42,980 nucleotides of DNA from contig JAHWKL010000006.1 of assembly GCA_019347915.1 (NCBI GenBank), positions 1 through 42,980 of the forward strand, in the 5' to 3' direction. The notes under the pieces were generated by a model that was not told the origin of the DNA, searched no databases, and saw only the letters and a program-made list of their open reading frames with translations. Of this stretch, positions 33,702 through 40,472 are shown piece after piece. A program made the translations under genes and the position numbers. Origin of the DNA: Actinomycetota bacterium. GTDB lineage: Bacteria; Actinomycetota; Acidimicrobiia; Acidimicrobiales; CADCSY01. Numbering within the stretch: position 1 is the first letter of the stretch; the number at the start of each line of letters is the position of its first letter.

Positions 33702-34559
33702 ATGACGTCACCAGCGCCTTCGTACACCGTGACTCGCCGGCACGGCGTCGTGGTGGTGACCGTCCACGCCGACTTCGACCTGGCCTGCTCGAGCCGCCTC
33801 GGCGCGGCGCTCGGCGATCTGATCGATGGCCAGGGGAACCTGAACGTGGGCGTCGATCTGAGCCGGGCGGCCACCATCGACCCCGCTGCGCTCGGCGTGC
33901 TCGCCGCTGGTGAGAAGCTCGCCCGTCACCACGGCGCGACATTGACGGTCAGGGGCCTGCCGCCCGGTGACTCGCCTCGGCTCTCCACTCCGGCCGCCAC
34001 CGCCGGCGCCCCCGCCCACCACCTGTTGGAGCTCTACGAGGGAGACGAGGTTCTCGCCGATTCGGTGCGGGCCCACCTCAGTGCGGGGCTGCGGGGAGGC
34101 GAGACGGCCATCGTCGTCGCCACCGAGGCGCACCGCCGGCTGTTCGCCGCGGCACTCTCGCGCCGCGGTGTCGACGTGGGGGCGGCCCAGGCGGCCGGGC
34201 GTTACCTCGCTCTCGATGCAGGCGAGACGCTCTCGCGGTTCATGGTCGACGGCGCCCCTGACCCCACCCGCTTCTGGACCGCCATGGGAGGCCTCGTCGA
34301 CGCTGCGACGGGCGCCGGCCGCCGGGCGCGGATCTACGGTGAGATGGTGGCGCTGCTCTGGGCCGAGGGCAACGTCGCCGCCGCCATCGCCCTGGAGGAC
34401 CTGTGGAACGAGCTCAGCGGCGCCCGACCGTTCTCGCTCCTGTGCGCCTACCCGACCGCCGCCTTCGACCCCGTCGAGAGCACGGCGCTGTTCCGGGTCC
34501 TGTGTGAACAGCACTCGCGCGTGGACGTCAGCGGGGGCCAGGTGGGAGCGGATCGGTGA
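33702..34559 (+). CDS. STAS-MEDS fusion signalling protein
   Basis: The 285-residue cytoplasmic protein fuses two domains. Residues 8-95 form a STAS domain like anti-sigma-factor antagonists (GVVVVTVHADFDLACSSRLGAALGDLI...NVGVDLSRAATIDPAALGVLAAGEKLARHHGATLTV); the phospho-serine position of SpoIIAA-like proteins appears to be D/T in ATIDPAAL. Residues 103-275 are a MEDS domain (HHLLELYEGDEVLADSVRAHLSAGLRGGETAIVVATEAHRRLFAAAL...FMVDGAPDPTRF...RARIYGEMVALLWAEGN), found with sensor kinases and PAS proteins. This looks like a partner-switching regulator that senses a small ligand. The 3' end overlaps the opposing tpiA-like gene by 32 bases. Confidence 0.82.
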   Translation: MTSPAPSYTVTRRHGVVVVTVHADFDLACSSRLGAALGDLIDGQGNLNVGVDLSRAATIDPAALGVLAAGEKLARHHGATLTVRGLPPGDSPRLSTPAATAGAPAHHLLELYEGDEVLADSVRAHLSAGLRGGETAIVVATEAHRRLFAAALSRRGVDVGAAQAAGRYLALDAGETLSRFMVDGAPDPTRFWTAMGGLVDAATGAGRRARIYGEMVALLWAEGNVAAAIALEDLWNELSGARPFSLLCAYPTAAFDPVESTALFRVLCEQHSRVDVSGGQVGADR

Positions 34560-35286
34560 CCCGGTCGATCATGGCGAGGAAGCGCTCGGCGTCGAGGCTG
34601 CCGCGGGTGGCACCCACACCGTCGAGGACGTCGAGTCGGGCGAACTGGCCGACGTTCTCGTCGGCGACGGTGCCCCCGTAGAGCACCTCGGGCCGGCTCG
34701 ATCCCAGCCGGCGAAGCTCAGCCTTCAGGTGCTCCACCATCCCGCCCACGTAGGCGGCGTCTGCCGGCCGCTCGGCGCCGATCGCCCAGGTGGGCTCGTA
34801 GACCACCAGCACGGGCCGGCGGGCCAGGTCCACCCCTCGCACCCCGTGCCGTAGCCGGCGCTCGGTCTGGGCGAGGGCATGGTCACCCTGCTCGTCCTCC
34901 CCGACGAAGAGGATGGGGACGAGGCCGGCGCCGGCGACCGCCGCCACCTTGTCGGCGACCTGGTCGTCGGTCTCCCCGGCGGCACGCCGTTCGCTGTGGC
35001 CCACCATCACGTAGTCGACGAGGCCCCGCAGCATGGGCGGGGAGATCTCACCGGTATGAGGGCCCTCGGCCTCCCAGTGGCAGTTCTGGGCACCGAGCCG
35101 CACCAGCCGCTCGTCGGCCTCCGCTCTCAGGGGAACCAACGAGACGAAGGGCGAGCACACGATCACCAGCGGAAGGTGGCGGTCGGACTGCTGCCGGCGG
35201 CGTAGGCCTTCCTGGATGGCCCGGAGCAGTGTCAACGCCTCGTCGACCGTCGGGTACATCTTCCAGTTGGCGAGCACGTACCTCAT
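34528..35286 (-). CDS. Divergent triose-phosphate isomerase paralogue
   Basis: The 252-residue TIM-barrel protein has the family catalytic residues: N7 and K9 in NWKM, H in GHSERR and E in YEPTWAIG. It differs in the phosphate loops: loop 6 reads AIGAERPA instead of AIGTGK, and loop 8 reads VGATRGSLDA instead of the usual VGGASL. Such changes occur in paralogues acting on tetrulose phosphates in erythritol-type pathways. Its operon mates are a Gfo/Idh oxidoreductase and a DJ-1 protein, not glycolytic genes, so sugar or polyol catabolism is likelier than glycolysis. tpiA-type activity cannot be ruled out. Confidence 0.85.
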   Translation of the reverse strand: MRYVLANWKMYPTVDEALTLLRAIQEGLRRRQQSDRHLPLVIVCSPFVSLVPLRAEADERLVRLGAQNCHWEAEGPHTGEISPPMLRGLVDYVMVGHSERRAAGETDDQVADKVAAVAGAGLVPILFVGEDEQGDHALAQTERRLRHGVRGVDLARRPVLVVYEPTWAIGAERPADAAYVGGMVEHLKAELRRLGSSRPEVLYGGTVADENVGQFARLDVLDGVGATRGSLDAERFLAMIDRVTDPLPPGPR

Positions 35287-35316
35287 CGCAGGTCGTCGGC
35301 TGCCGGTGGGCGAGGG

Positions 35317-36363
35317 TCAGCGGGACGCGACGGCCTCGGGCCGGACCCAGCGCCGCTCGGCGTCAGCCACCCGAGCGGCGTCGAACACCGCTTGCACCCG
35401 CAAGCCCTCCTCGAGCGACGGCTCGGCCACCCCACCTTCCCTGATGGCCGACCAGAAGCTCTTGGCCACCCGGGCGAAGGCGGCGGTGGAGCTGGCGTCG
35501 AGCGGTCCCTCGCACTGGAGCTCCTCGCCGGCGCGTCCCCACCACAGCCGGCGGTCAGCGTCGAGGCGCACGGTGCCCTCGTCACCGTGGACCTCGATGA
35601 CGTCGCCCCGGTCGTGACGGGCGGTCGCCGCCATGCTCACGGTGCCGAGGCCGCCCCCCCGGAAGCGCAGGAGCACGACGTAGGTGTCCTCGGCGGTGAC
35701 CGGGCGCAGCTGGTCGTCGTCGCCTGCCGTCCGCAGCGGCACGCCCACCTCGGTGGCGGCGGCGACGGCCTCCACCTCGGGGAAGATCTCGAGCACCAGG
35801 TCGAGGTCATGGACCCCGTAGCCCTGCAGCCGGCCGCCGCCGAGGCTGGCGTCGTGGACCCAGGTGTGCGGCCGGGTGTAGGGGTCGGCATGGTCGGAGC
35901 GGATGAGGGAGACCGAGACCATCCGGGGCCGGCCCACCACCTCGCGGGCGCACTCGATCAGCCGCCGGCGCACGTCCTTCAGCCGCAGCTCGTAGTCGAC
36001 GGCACCGACCACGCCGGCGGCGCGGATGGCGTCCACGATCCGTCGCGCCTCGGCCAGGTCGTTGGCCAGCGGCTTCTCGCACAGCACGTGCAGCCCCCGC
36101 TCCACGGCGGCCATGGCGAACTGGGCGTGGGTGGTCACCGGCGTGGCCACGTGCACGGCGTCCAGCCCCGGCACCGACAGCAGCTCGTCGAAGTCGGACG
36201 TGCCCACCGGCACGCCGGCGTCGTCAGCCAGCTCCCGGGCCCGCTCCGGCCGGCGGGACCACACCGCCACCGGCTCGAACTCCTCGAGCTCCTGGTAGAC
36301 GGGCAGGGCCACCTTGCGGCCGAAACCACTGCCGGCGACGGCGATCTTCACGGGCTGGTCCAC
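35317..36363 (-). CDS. Gfo/Idh/MocA-family oxidoreductase
   Basis: From GTG 36363 the 348-residue enzyme starts with a Rossmann motif VKIAVAGSGFGRKVALP, then VHVATPVTTHAQF, the EKPLA segment (HVLCEKPLANDLAEA) that holds the catalytic lysine, and a C-terminal substrate domain (GGGRLQGYGVHDLDLVLEIF with its His/Asp). These enzymes oxidise or reduce sugars and cyclitols with NAD(P). It has a strong ribosome site. It lies between the DJ-1 gene and the triose-phosphate isomerase paralogue, 30 bases from each, so the three form a leftward operon. Confidence 0.9.
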   Translation of the reverse strand: MDQPVKIAVAGSGFGRKVALPVYQELEEFEPVAVWSRRPERARELADDAGVPVGTSDFDELLSVPGLDAVHVATPVTTHAQFAMAAVERGLHVLCEKPLANDLAEARRIVDAIRAAGVVGAVDYELRLKDVRRRLIECAREVVGRPRMVSVSLIRSDHADPYTRPHTWVHDASLGGGRLQGYGVHDLDLVLEIFPEVEAVAAATEVGVPLRTAGDDDQLRPVTAEDTYVVLLRFRGGGLGTVSMAATARHDRGDVIEVHGDEGTVRLDADRRLWWGRAGEELQCEGPLDASSTAAFARVAKSFWSAIREGGVAEPSLEEGLRVQAVFDAARVADAERRWVRPEAVASR

Positions 36364-36392
36364 GTCACCCCCCTCTCGTTGCGGGACCACGG

Positions 36393-36914
36393 CTACTGGC
36401 TGGCGAGGGCGTGCAGGAGGGCCTTCATCCACGGGCCCAAGTCGGCCGGCGTGCGGGCCGAGATGAGGTTGCCGTCGACCACGCACTCCTCGTCGACCCA
36501 ATGGGCGCCGGCGTTCACCATGTCGTCACGGATGGCACCGACGCTCGTGGCCTGCCGCCCCTTGACGATCCCGGCGGAGATGGCCACCCAGCCGGCGTGG
36601 CAGATGAAGGCGATGGGCTTGCTGTCGGCGTTGAACGCCTCCACCAACGACAGGACGGCCGGCGACTGGCGCAGCTTGTCGGGGGCGTAACCGCCGGGCA
36701 CCACCAGGGCGTCGAAGTCGGAGGCGTCCACGTCCTCGACCGTGGTGTCCACCGGGACGGGGCCGTGGCCCTTCTTGCCGGTGACCGGGTCGGGGGTCAG
36801 GCCGGCGAGGGTCACCTCGACGCCCTCCTCCCGCAGGCGGTACACCGGGTACAGCAGCTCGAGGTCCTCGAAGAGGTCGGCGGCCAGTACGAGCACTCGT
36901 CGTTCGTTCAGCAT
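36393..36914 (-). CDS. DJ-1/PfpI-family protein
   Basis: The 173-residue protein has the class-I glutamine-amidotransferase-like fold. The nucleophile is C105 in FICHAGW, E16 is the conserved acid of LFEDLE, and LVVPGGYAPD and WVDEECVVDGNLISARTPADLGPWMKALL are typical. Family members include deglycases, hydrolases and redox-stress proteins, and this one is closest to PfpI/YhbO. It is the first gene of the operon with the Gfo/Idh oxidoreductase. ATG 36914 is the likely start. Confidence 0.92.
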   Translation of the reverse strand: MLNERRVLVLAADLFEDLELLYPVYRLREEGVEVTLAGLTPDPVTGKKGHGPVPVDTTVEDVDASDFDALVVPGGYAPDKLRQSPAVLSLVEAFNADSKPIAFICHAGWVAISAGIVKGRQATSVGAIRDDMVNAGAHWVDEECVVDGNLISARTPADLGPWMKALLHALASQ

Positions 36915-37067
36915 GGCAACGGCCTACCCGCCACCCCCGGTTGTTTCACTCCTGCCGGGATGGATGCCGGTGCGGCAGGGGCCCAGATGGGCCACCATGC
37001 CCTCATGGCCACGAGTGGGCCCAGGAACATGTGGAACCAGGGACCGCCGCCGGCACTCAGGAGGGGT

Positions 37068-37580
37068 GTGAGGTCGCTCGCCCTTTCTCCCCGGGACCAG
37101 GACCGGCAGCCGGCGGCGGACGGCGGCGTCGAGGTGCTGTTCCGCTCGTCGTACGTCCAGATGGTGCGCCTGGCCACGTTCCTGGTGGGACGTAGCGAGG
37201 TCGCCGAGGAACTGGTCCAGGACGCGTTCGTGAGGGTGGCGCCCAAGCTGTCCTACGTGGAGGCGCCGGCGGCCTACCTGCGGGTGGCGGTGGTCAACGC
37301 CTGCCGGTCGTGGCAGCGCAAGCAGGGCCGGGAGCGCAGTGCCCTCTCGGTGCTGGCCGGGGACCGGGACCAGGCGGTGAGCGACCGGCCCTGCGAGCTC
37401 AGCGACGCCCTGGCCCGGCTCCGCCAGCGCCAACGGGAGGCCATCGTCCTGCGCTACTGGGAGGACCTGCCCGAGGTCGAGATCGCCGCCCTGCTCGGGT
37501 GCCGCCCGGGCACGGTGAAGTCGCTGCTCAGCCGAGGGCTGGCGGCGCTGCGTGAAGAGTTGGGAGATGACGATGCCTGA
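37068..37580 (+). CDS. SigE-like extracytoplasmic function sigma factor
   Basis: The 170-residue protein has region 2 (FRSSYVQMVRLATFLVGRSEVAEELVQDAFVRVAPKLSYV) and region 4 (ALARLRQRQREAIVLRYWEDLPEVEIAALLGCRPGTVKSLLSRGLAALREEL), the layout of the actinobacterial SigE/SigL group. GTG 37068 is preferred; the AGGAGG upstream is only three bases away, so an upstream start in the long open frame is possible. The stop overlaps the start of the next gene, a single-helix protein that is probably its anti-sigma factor. Confidence 0.85.
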   Translation: MRSLALSPRDQDRQPAADGGVEVLFRSSYVQMVRLATFLVGRSEVAEELVQDAFVRVAPKLSYVEAPAAYLRVAVVNACRSWQRKQGRERSALSVLAGDRDQAVSDRPCELSDALARLRQRQREAIVLRYWEDLPEVEIAALLGCRPGTVKSLLSRGLAALREELGDDDA

Positions 37581-38529
37581 GCTCGAGAACGAGCTGCGCA
37601 CCCGGCTGCGGCAGGACGCCGAGCGGGTCCGCCCCGACGTGGACGCCGCCTGGTCGGACGTGAGCCGGCGCCTGGGTGCCGCTCCTCCTGCACGGAGCCG
37701 AACGCCGGCATGGCAGCGGCCGTGGTTGACCGCTTCGGTCGCCGCTGCCCTCCTGGCCGTCTTCGCCGCGGTCGTCCTCGTCCCCGGCGACGGGCCCACC
37801 ACCGTGGCCGTGGGCCCAGAGTCCGACTCGGCCGACGAGGCCGGCGACGCCCCCGACCAGGCGGCCCGCATGAGTGCCGACAGCCCCGAGGCGGCCACGC
37901 CTCGACCGACGACCACCTCGGCGCAGCAGGACGGAGAGGCGCCGCCCGAGCGCAGCAGCTACGTCGGCCCCTTCGAGGGCATGTTCCCGGCCGTCACCTG
38001 GGAGACCTACGACCGCCTCCGCCACGAGATGGCCACGGGAAGCCGGGCATGGACCGCCGACCCCGAGCAGGTGGCCACCAGGTTCCTGCAGGAGGTGATC
38101 GGCGCCGAGCCCGACGGCCAGCTCCGCCCGATCGGTGATCAGGTGGCCGAGTACGAGTGGTCGGGCGGGCGCCTGGTCCTCCGGCGCTACGGGCCGCCGG
38201 GCGACCCCTGGGTCGTCACCGCCGCCGACGCCGCCGGCGTCCAGGTCGGCATCGGCGGCTACCGCGGGATGGAGCTGTCCGTCGCCGTCCGCCTGGAGCG
38301 GGCCGGCACGGTCACCGTCAGAACCGGTGCCTTCGACTCCGAGTGGGTGGCGGCCCACACCGACGAGGTCCCCGCCGGCGGCACGACCGAAGCCCGCCTC
38401 CAGGTGGGTCGGGAGGACGCTCCCGGTCCGGACGCCCTGCTCGTGGAGGTCCGGGTGGACTTCGCCGACGGCTCCACCGCCCACGCCCGGTACCGGGCCG
38501 ACGCCATCGGCCCCCCGTCCGGCGACTAG
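37573..38529 (+). CDS. Putative membrane anti-sigma factor or sensor
   Basis: The 318-residue protein starts MPELENELRTRLRQDAERVRPDVDAAW, has one helix at about residues 52-72 (WLTASVAAALLAVFAAVVLVPG), then a linker rich in Thr/Ser/Pro and an outside domain ending in a beta-rich part (EYEWSGGRLVLRRYGPPGDPWVVTAADAAGVQVGIGG). The order and the overlap with the sigma gene suit an anti-sigma factor that responds outside the membrane. I see no zinc-binding HxxxCxxC motif near the N-terminus, so this is inferred from position. ATG 37573 has GGAG eight bases upstream; ATG 37567 is the alternative. Confidence 0.6.
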   Translation: MPELENELRTRLRQDAERVRPDVDAAWSDVSRRLGAAPPARSRTPAWQRPWLTASVAAALLAVFAAVVLVPGDGPTTVAVGPESDSADEAGDAPDQAARMSADSPEAATPRPTTTSAQQDGEAPPERSSYVGPFEGMFPAVTWETYDRLRHEMATGSRAWTADPEQVATRFLQEVIGAEPDGQLRPIGDQVAEYEWSGGRLVLRRYGPPGDPWVVTAADAAGVQVGIGGYRGMELSVAVRLERAGTVTVRTGAFDSEWVAAHTDEVPAGGTTEARLQVGREDAPGPDALLVEVRVDFADGSTAHARYRADAIGPPSGD

Positions 38530-38579
38530 CGCCGGCGGAGGCACCCGCCGGCCCCCGTGCGCCGGGGAGGAGGACCGGG

Positions 38580-38585
38580 TAGGCC
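38580..38585 (+). promoter_or_regulatory. -10 element TAGGCC for the DsbA-like gene
   Basis: TAGGCC ends six bases before ATG 38592, the same spacing as the leaderless genes, although a GGAGGAGG purine stretch also lies about 18 bases upstream. It supports ATG 38592 as the true start, ahead of the in-frame TGA. Confidence 0.4.
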
Positions 38586-38591
38586 GGGGCC

Positions 38592-39257
38592 ATGGCATCC
38601 CCACCCCAGATCGTCGTCTGGAGCGACTACATCTGACCGTTCTGCTACGTCGCCCTCGAGCGGGCCACGTGGCTGGAGCGCCGGTACGGCGCCGAGATGA
38701 TCTGGCTCCCCTTCGACCTCCATCCCGAGTACCCGCCCGAGGGCATCCCCCGGCAGCGCCTCGAAGCGCGTTACGGGGAGGGGTTCTCCGAGCACGTGCG
38801 ACGGATGATCGAGGGCGTGGGATTCGACCACCGGCCGCCTCCACGGGTCCCCCGGTCTTTGGGCTCCCTCCAGCTGGCCGAGCTGGCGAGGGACGAGGGC
38901 CGCCACGAGGCGGTCCACGCCGGGCTGTTCGCCGCCTACTGGTCACACGGACGGGACATCGGTGACCTGGACGTGCTGGCGGAGGTGGCCGCCGGCGCCG
39001 GCCTCGACCCCGACAAGGCCCGGGAGGTGCTGGAGCAGGGTGCCTTCGCGGATCGCGTCCGGGAGTCGACTGAGGCGGCGCACCGGGTGGGCGTCGACGC
39101 CGTTCCCGCCTGGTTGATCGACCGCTCGCAGCTCATCCTCGGCGCCCAGCCCCACCAGGTCTTCGCCGAGGTCCTCGAGCAGCTCGGTCACGCCCCGCTG
39201 GAGGGTGGTGAGCCGGAGAGGGGCGAGGAGGACCGCCTGGGCCCCCCAGGGCTCTGA
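38592..39257 (+). CDS. DsbA/FrnE-like thiol oxidoreductase, probable selenoprotein with UPFC site
   Basis: Reading from ATG 38592 gives MASPPQIVVWSDYI, TGA at 38634-38636, then PFCYVALERATWLERRYG and an uninterrupted frame to 39257 (221 codons if TGA is read). Homologues of the DsbA/FrnE thioredoxin-fold group carry S-D-x-x-C-P-x-C-Y here, so the TGA is exactly residue 15, the first active-site cysteine, with resolving C18 intact. The cis-proline region is VDAVPAWLIDRSQLILGAQPHQVF. Reading TGA as selenocysteine would give a redox enzyme acting on thiols or disulfides in the cytoplasm. Alternatives are a TGC-to-TGA mutation or a sequence error; starting at ATG 38697 would lack the active site. 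Confidence 0.6.
38647..38670 (+). other. Candidate bacterial SECIS stem-loop
   Basis: Ten bases after the TGA, ACGTCGCCC (38647-38655) pairs with GGGCCACGT (38662-38670) except for one C-C mismatch, closing a six-base loop TCGAGC that begins 20 bases after the TGA. Bacterial SECIS elements lie immediately downstream of the UGA with the apical loop about 16-37 bases away. A conserved G is usually among the first two loop bases; here it is the third, so the match is incomplete. Confidence 0.4.
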
Positions 39258-39290
39258 GGGTCGCGGAGCGGCCGCCGGCCCGGGAAGGGG

Positions 39291-39572
39291 TCAGTCGATG
39301 GGCAGACGGGCGAGGAGCTCGGCCTTCTTCTCGTCGTACTGCTCCTGATCGATCTGTTTCGCCTGGAACTGGCGGTGGACCTGCTCGATCTGCTCGAGCA
39401 GCTCGCCGGCCGACAGCTCGCCGCCCGAGTCGGCCGGCGCCGTCGGCGCCGCCGTGATCTCCTCGTCGGTCTCCTCCTGCTTGGACTGGCGACGCTCCCG
39501 CTTGGCGGCGGCGTTGGCCTTCTTCGCCCGGTCTCGCTGCAGCTTGGCAAAGCTCGTTCGTTGGGCGCCCAT
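39291..39572 (-). CDS. SHOCT-like short C-terminal-domain protein
   Basis: The 93-residue protein has a basic Ala/Lys/Arg-rich helix (MGAQRTSFAKLQRDRAKKANAAAKRERRQSKQEE), an acidic linker, and the C-terminal SHOCT-like motif ELLEQIEQVHRQFQAKQIDQEQYDEKKAELLARLP, in which L-x-x-G/D-x-I-x-x-E-x-F/Y-x-x-x-K-x-x-L-L is the family pattern. Function is unknown; similar proteins are common in actinobacteria. ATG 39572 is preceded by GAGAAGG. It is convergent with the DsbA-like gene. Confidence 0.75.
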   Translation of the reverse strand: MGAQRTSFAKLQRDRAKKANAAAKRERRQSKQEETDEEITAAPTAPADSGGELSAGELLEQIEQVHRQFQAKQIDQEQYDEKKAELLARLPID

Positions 39573-39681
39573 CGACCTTCTCTTCTCGTCGTCGTGCGTC
39601 GGTCGCCGGCCCTGACGACCGGTTTCTCCCGCCGACTGTAGGGGCACAGGTCCCGGTTGACTCACTCCGTCCCCGACTCGC

Positions 39682-39687
39682 TACCGT
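39682..39687 (+). promoter_or_regulatory. -10 element TACCGT before the VOC gene
   Basis: TACCGT ends ten bases before GTG 39698, with no ribosome site between; weaker spacing than the best leaderless examples. Confidence 0.35.
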
Positions 39688-39697
39688 CGGCGTCGTC

Positions 39698-40078
39698 GTG
39701 GAGGTCCTGTCCAGCCGTGTCCTGCTCCGGCCCGTCGACCTCGAGCGGTCGCTGGCCTTCTACGGCGAGACGCTGGGCCTGGCCACCTACCGGGAGTTCG
39801 GCGCCGGCGAGGGGCGGGGAGTGGTGTTCTTCACCGGCGGCGGGTTCCTGGAGGTCTCCGGACGGGCCTCCGGCCCGGCAGGGCCCAACGTGGCGCTGTG
39901 GCTGCAGGTGCGGGACCTCGACGTGGTGCACCCCGACCTGGTGGGGCGCGGGGTGACCGTTCTCCGGCCTCCGATGCTGGAGCCCTGGGGGCTGCGTGAG
40001 GCCTGGATCGCCGACCCTGACGGCGTGCGCATCGCCCTCGTCGAGGTCCCCGAGGAGCACCCGCTGCGTCGCCGTTGA
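39698..40078 (+). CDS. VOC/glyoxalase-fold protein
   Basis: The 126-residue protein is a single vicinal-oxygen-chelate domain made of two beta-alpha-beta-beta-beta units: VLLRPVDLERSLAFYGETLGLATYREFG, GVVFFTGGGFLEVSG, then NVALWLQVRDLDVVHPDLVGRGV and EAWIADPDGVRIALVEVPE. Family metal residues are not all obvious (no clear leading His), so it may bind a ligand rather than catalyse; the E in LALVEVP-like IALVEVPEE is the usual last metal ligand. It is a lone gene. Confidence 0.85.
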   Translation: MEVLSSRVLLRPVDLERSLAFYGETLGLATYREFGAGEGRGVVFFTGGGFLEVSGRASGPAGPNVALWLQVRDLDVVHPDLVGRGVTVLRPPMLEPWGLREAWIADPDGVRIALVEVPEEHPLRRR

Positions 40079-40175
40079 GGCTCGGCCGGTCGGGCCTTCC
40101 CGGTTGCGCCGCCGCCGGGGTGGGTAGCTGCGCGCCCGAGCCAACGACCACAGAGGACATGGAGGAGCAGCGACG

Positions 40176-40400
40176 ATGGGGAGCGCACACACGCCGGCCG
40201 ACGACCTGGTGTACGACCTGGTGAGCATCCAGTACCACGCCCTGAAGGGGGCCCACGTCTACGACCAGTACCTGCAGGACGCCAAGGGGCACGCCCAGGT
40301 CGAGGAGTTCATCGCCCAGGTCAGGGACGAGGACGCTTACCGGGCCCAGCGCTGCCACGAGCTGCTCGTCGAGCTCACCAAGGGCGACGGGATCGGATGA
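40176..40400 (+). CDS. Small helical protein, ferritin-like in appearance
   Basis: The 74-residue product is predicted as two or three helices: DDLVYDLVSIQYHALKGAHVYDQYLQDAKGHAQVEEFIAQVRDEDAYRAQRCHELLVELTK. The spaced Tyr, His, Asp and Glu residues resemble the tail of ferritin-like bacterioferritin-associated proteins, and the family is common in actinobacteria, but I cannot name it with certainty. ATG 40176 follows ATGGAGGAG, a good ribosome site. It sits alone between the VOC and GH3 genes. Confidence 0.65.
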   Translation: MGSAHTPADDLVYDLVSIQYHALKGAHVYDQYLQDAKGHAQVEEFIAQVRDEDAYRAQRCHELLVELTKGDGIG

Positions 40401-40460
40401 GCCGTGGACCGGTCGGCCCTGGCTGGCGACCGGTCGAGCGGAGCCTGCCGGCCGCCGGTG

Positions 40461-40466
40461 TAGCGT
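40461..40466 (+). promoter_or_regulatory. -10 element TAGCGT for the GH3 gene
   Basis: TAGCGT ends six bases before GTG 40473 with no ribosome site, a clear leaderless arrangement. Confidence 0.5.
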
Positions 40467-40472
40467 GCCGGC

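Noticed and set aside
38697-39257. DsbA-like gene starting at ATG 38697
   Set aside because: This start would leave out the first strand and the whole active site, which are well preserved upstream apart from the TGA.
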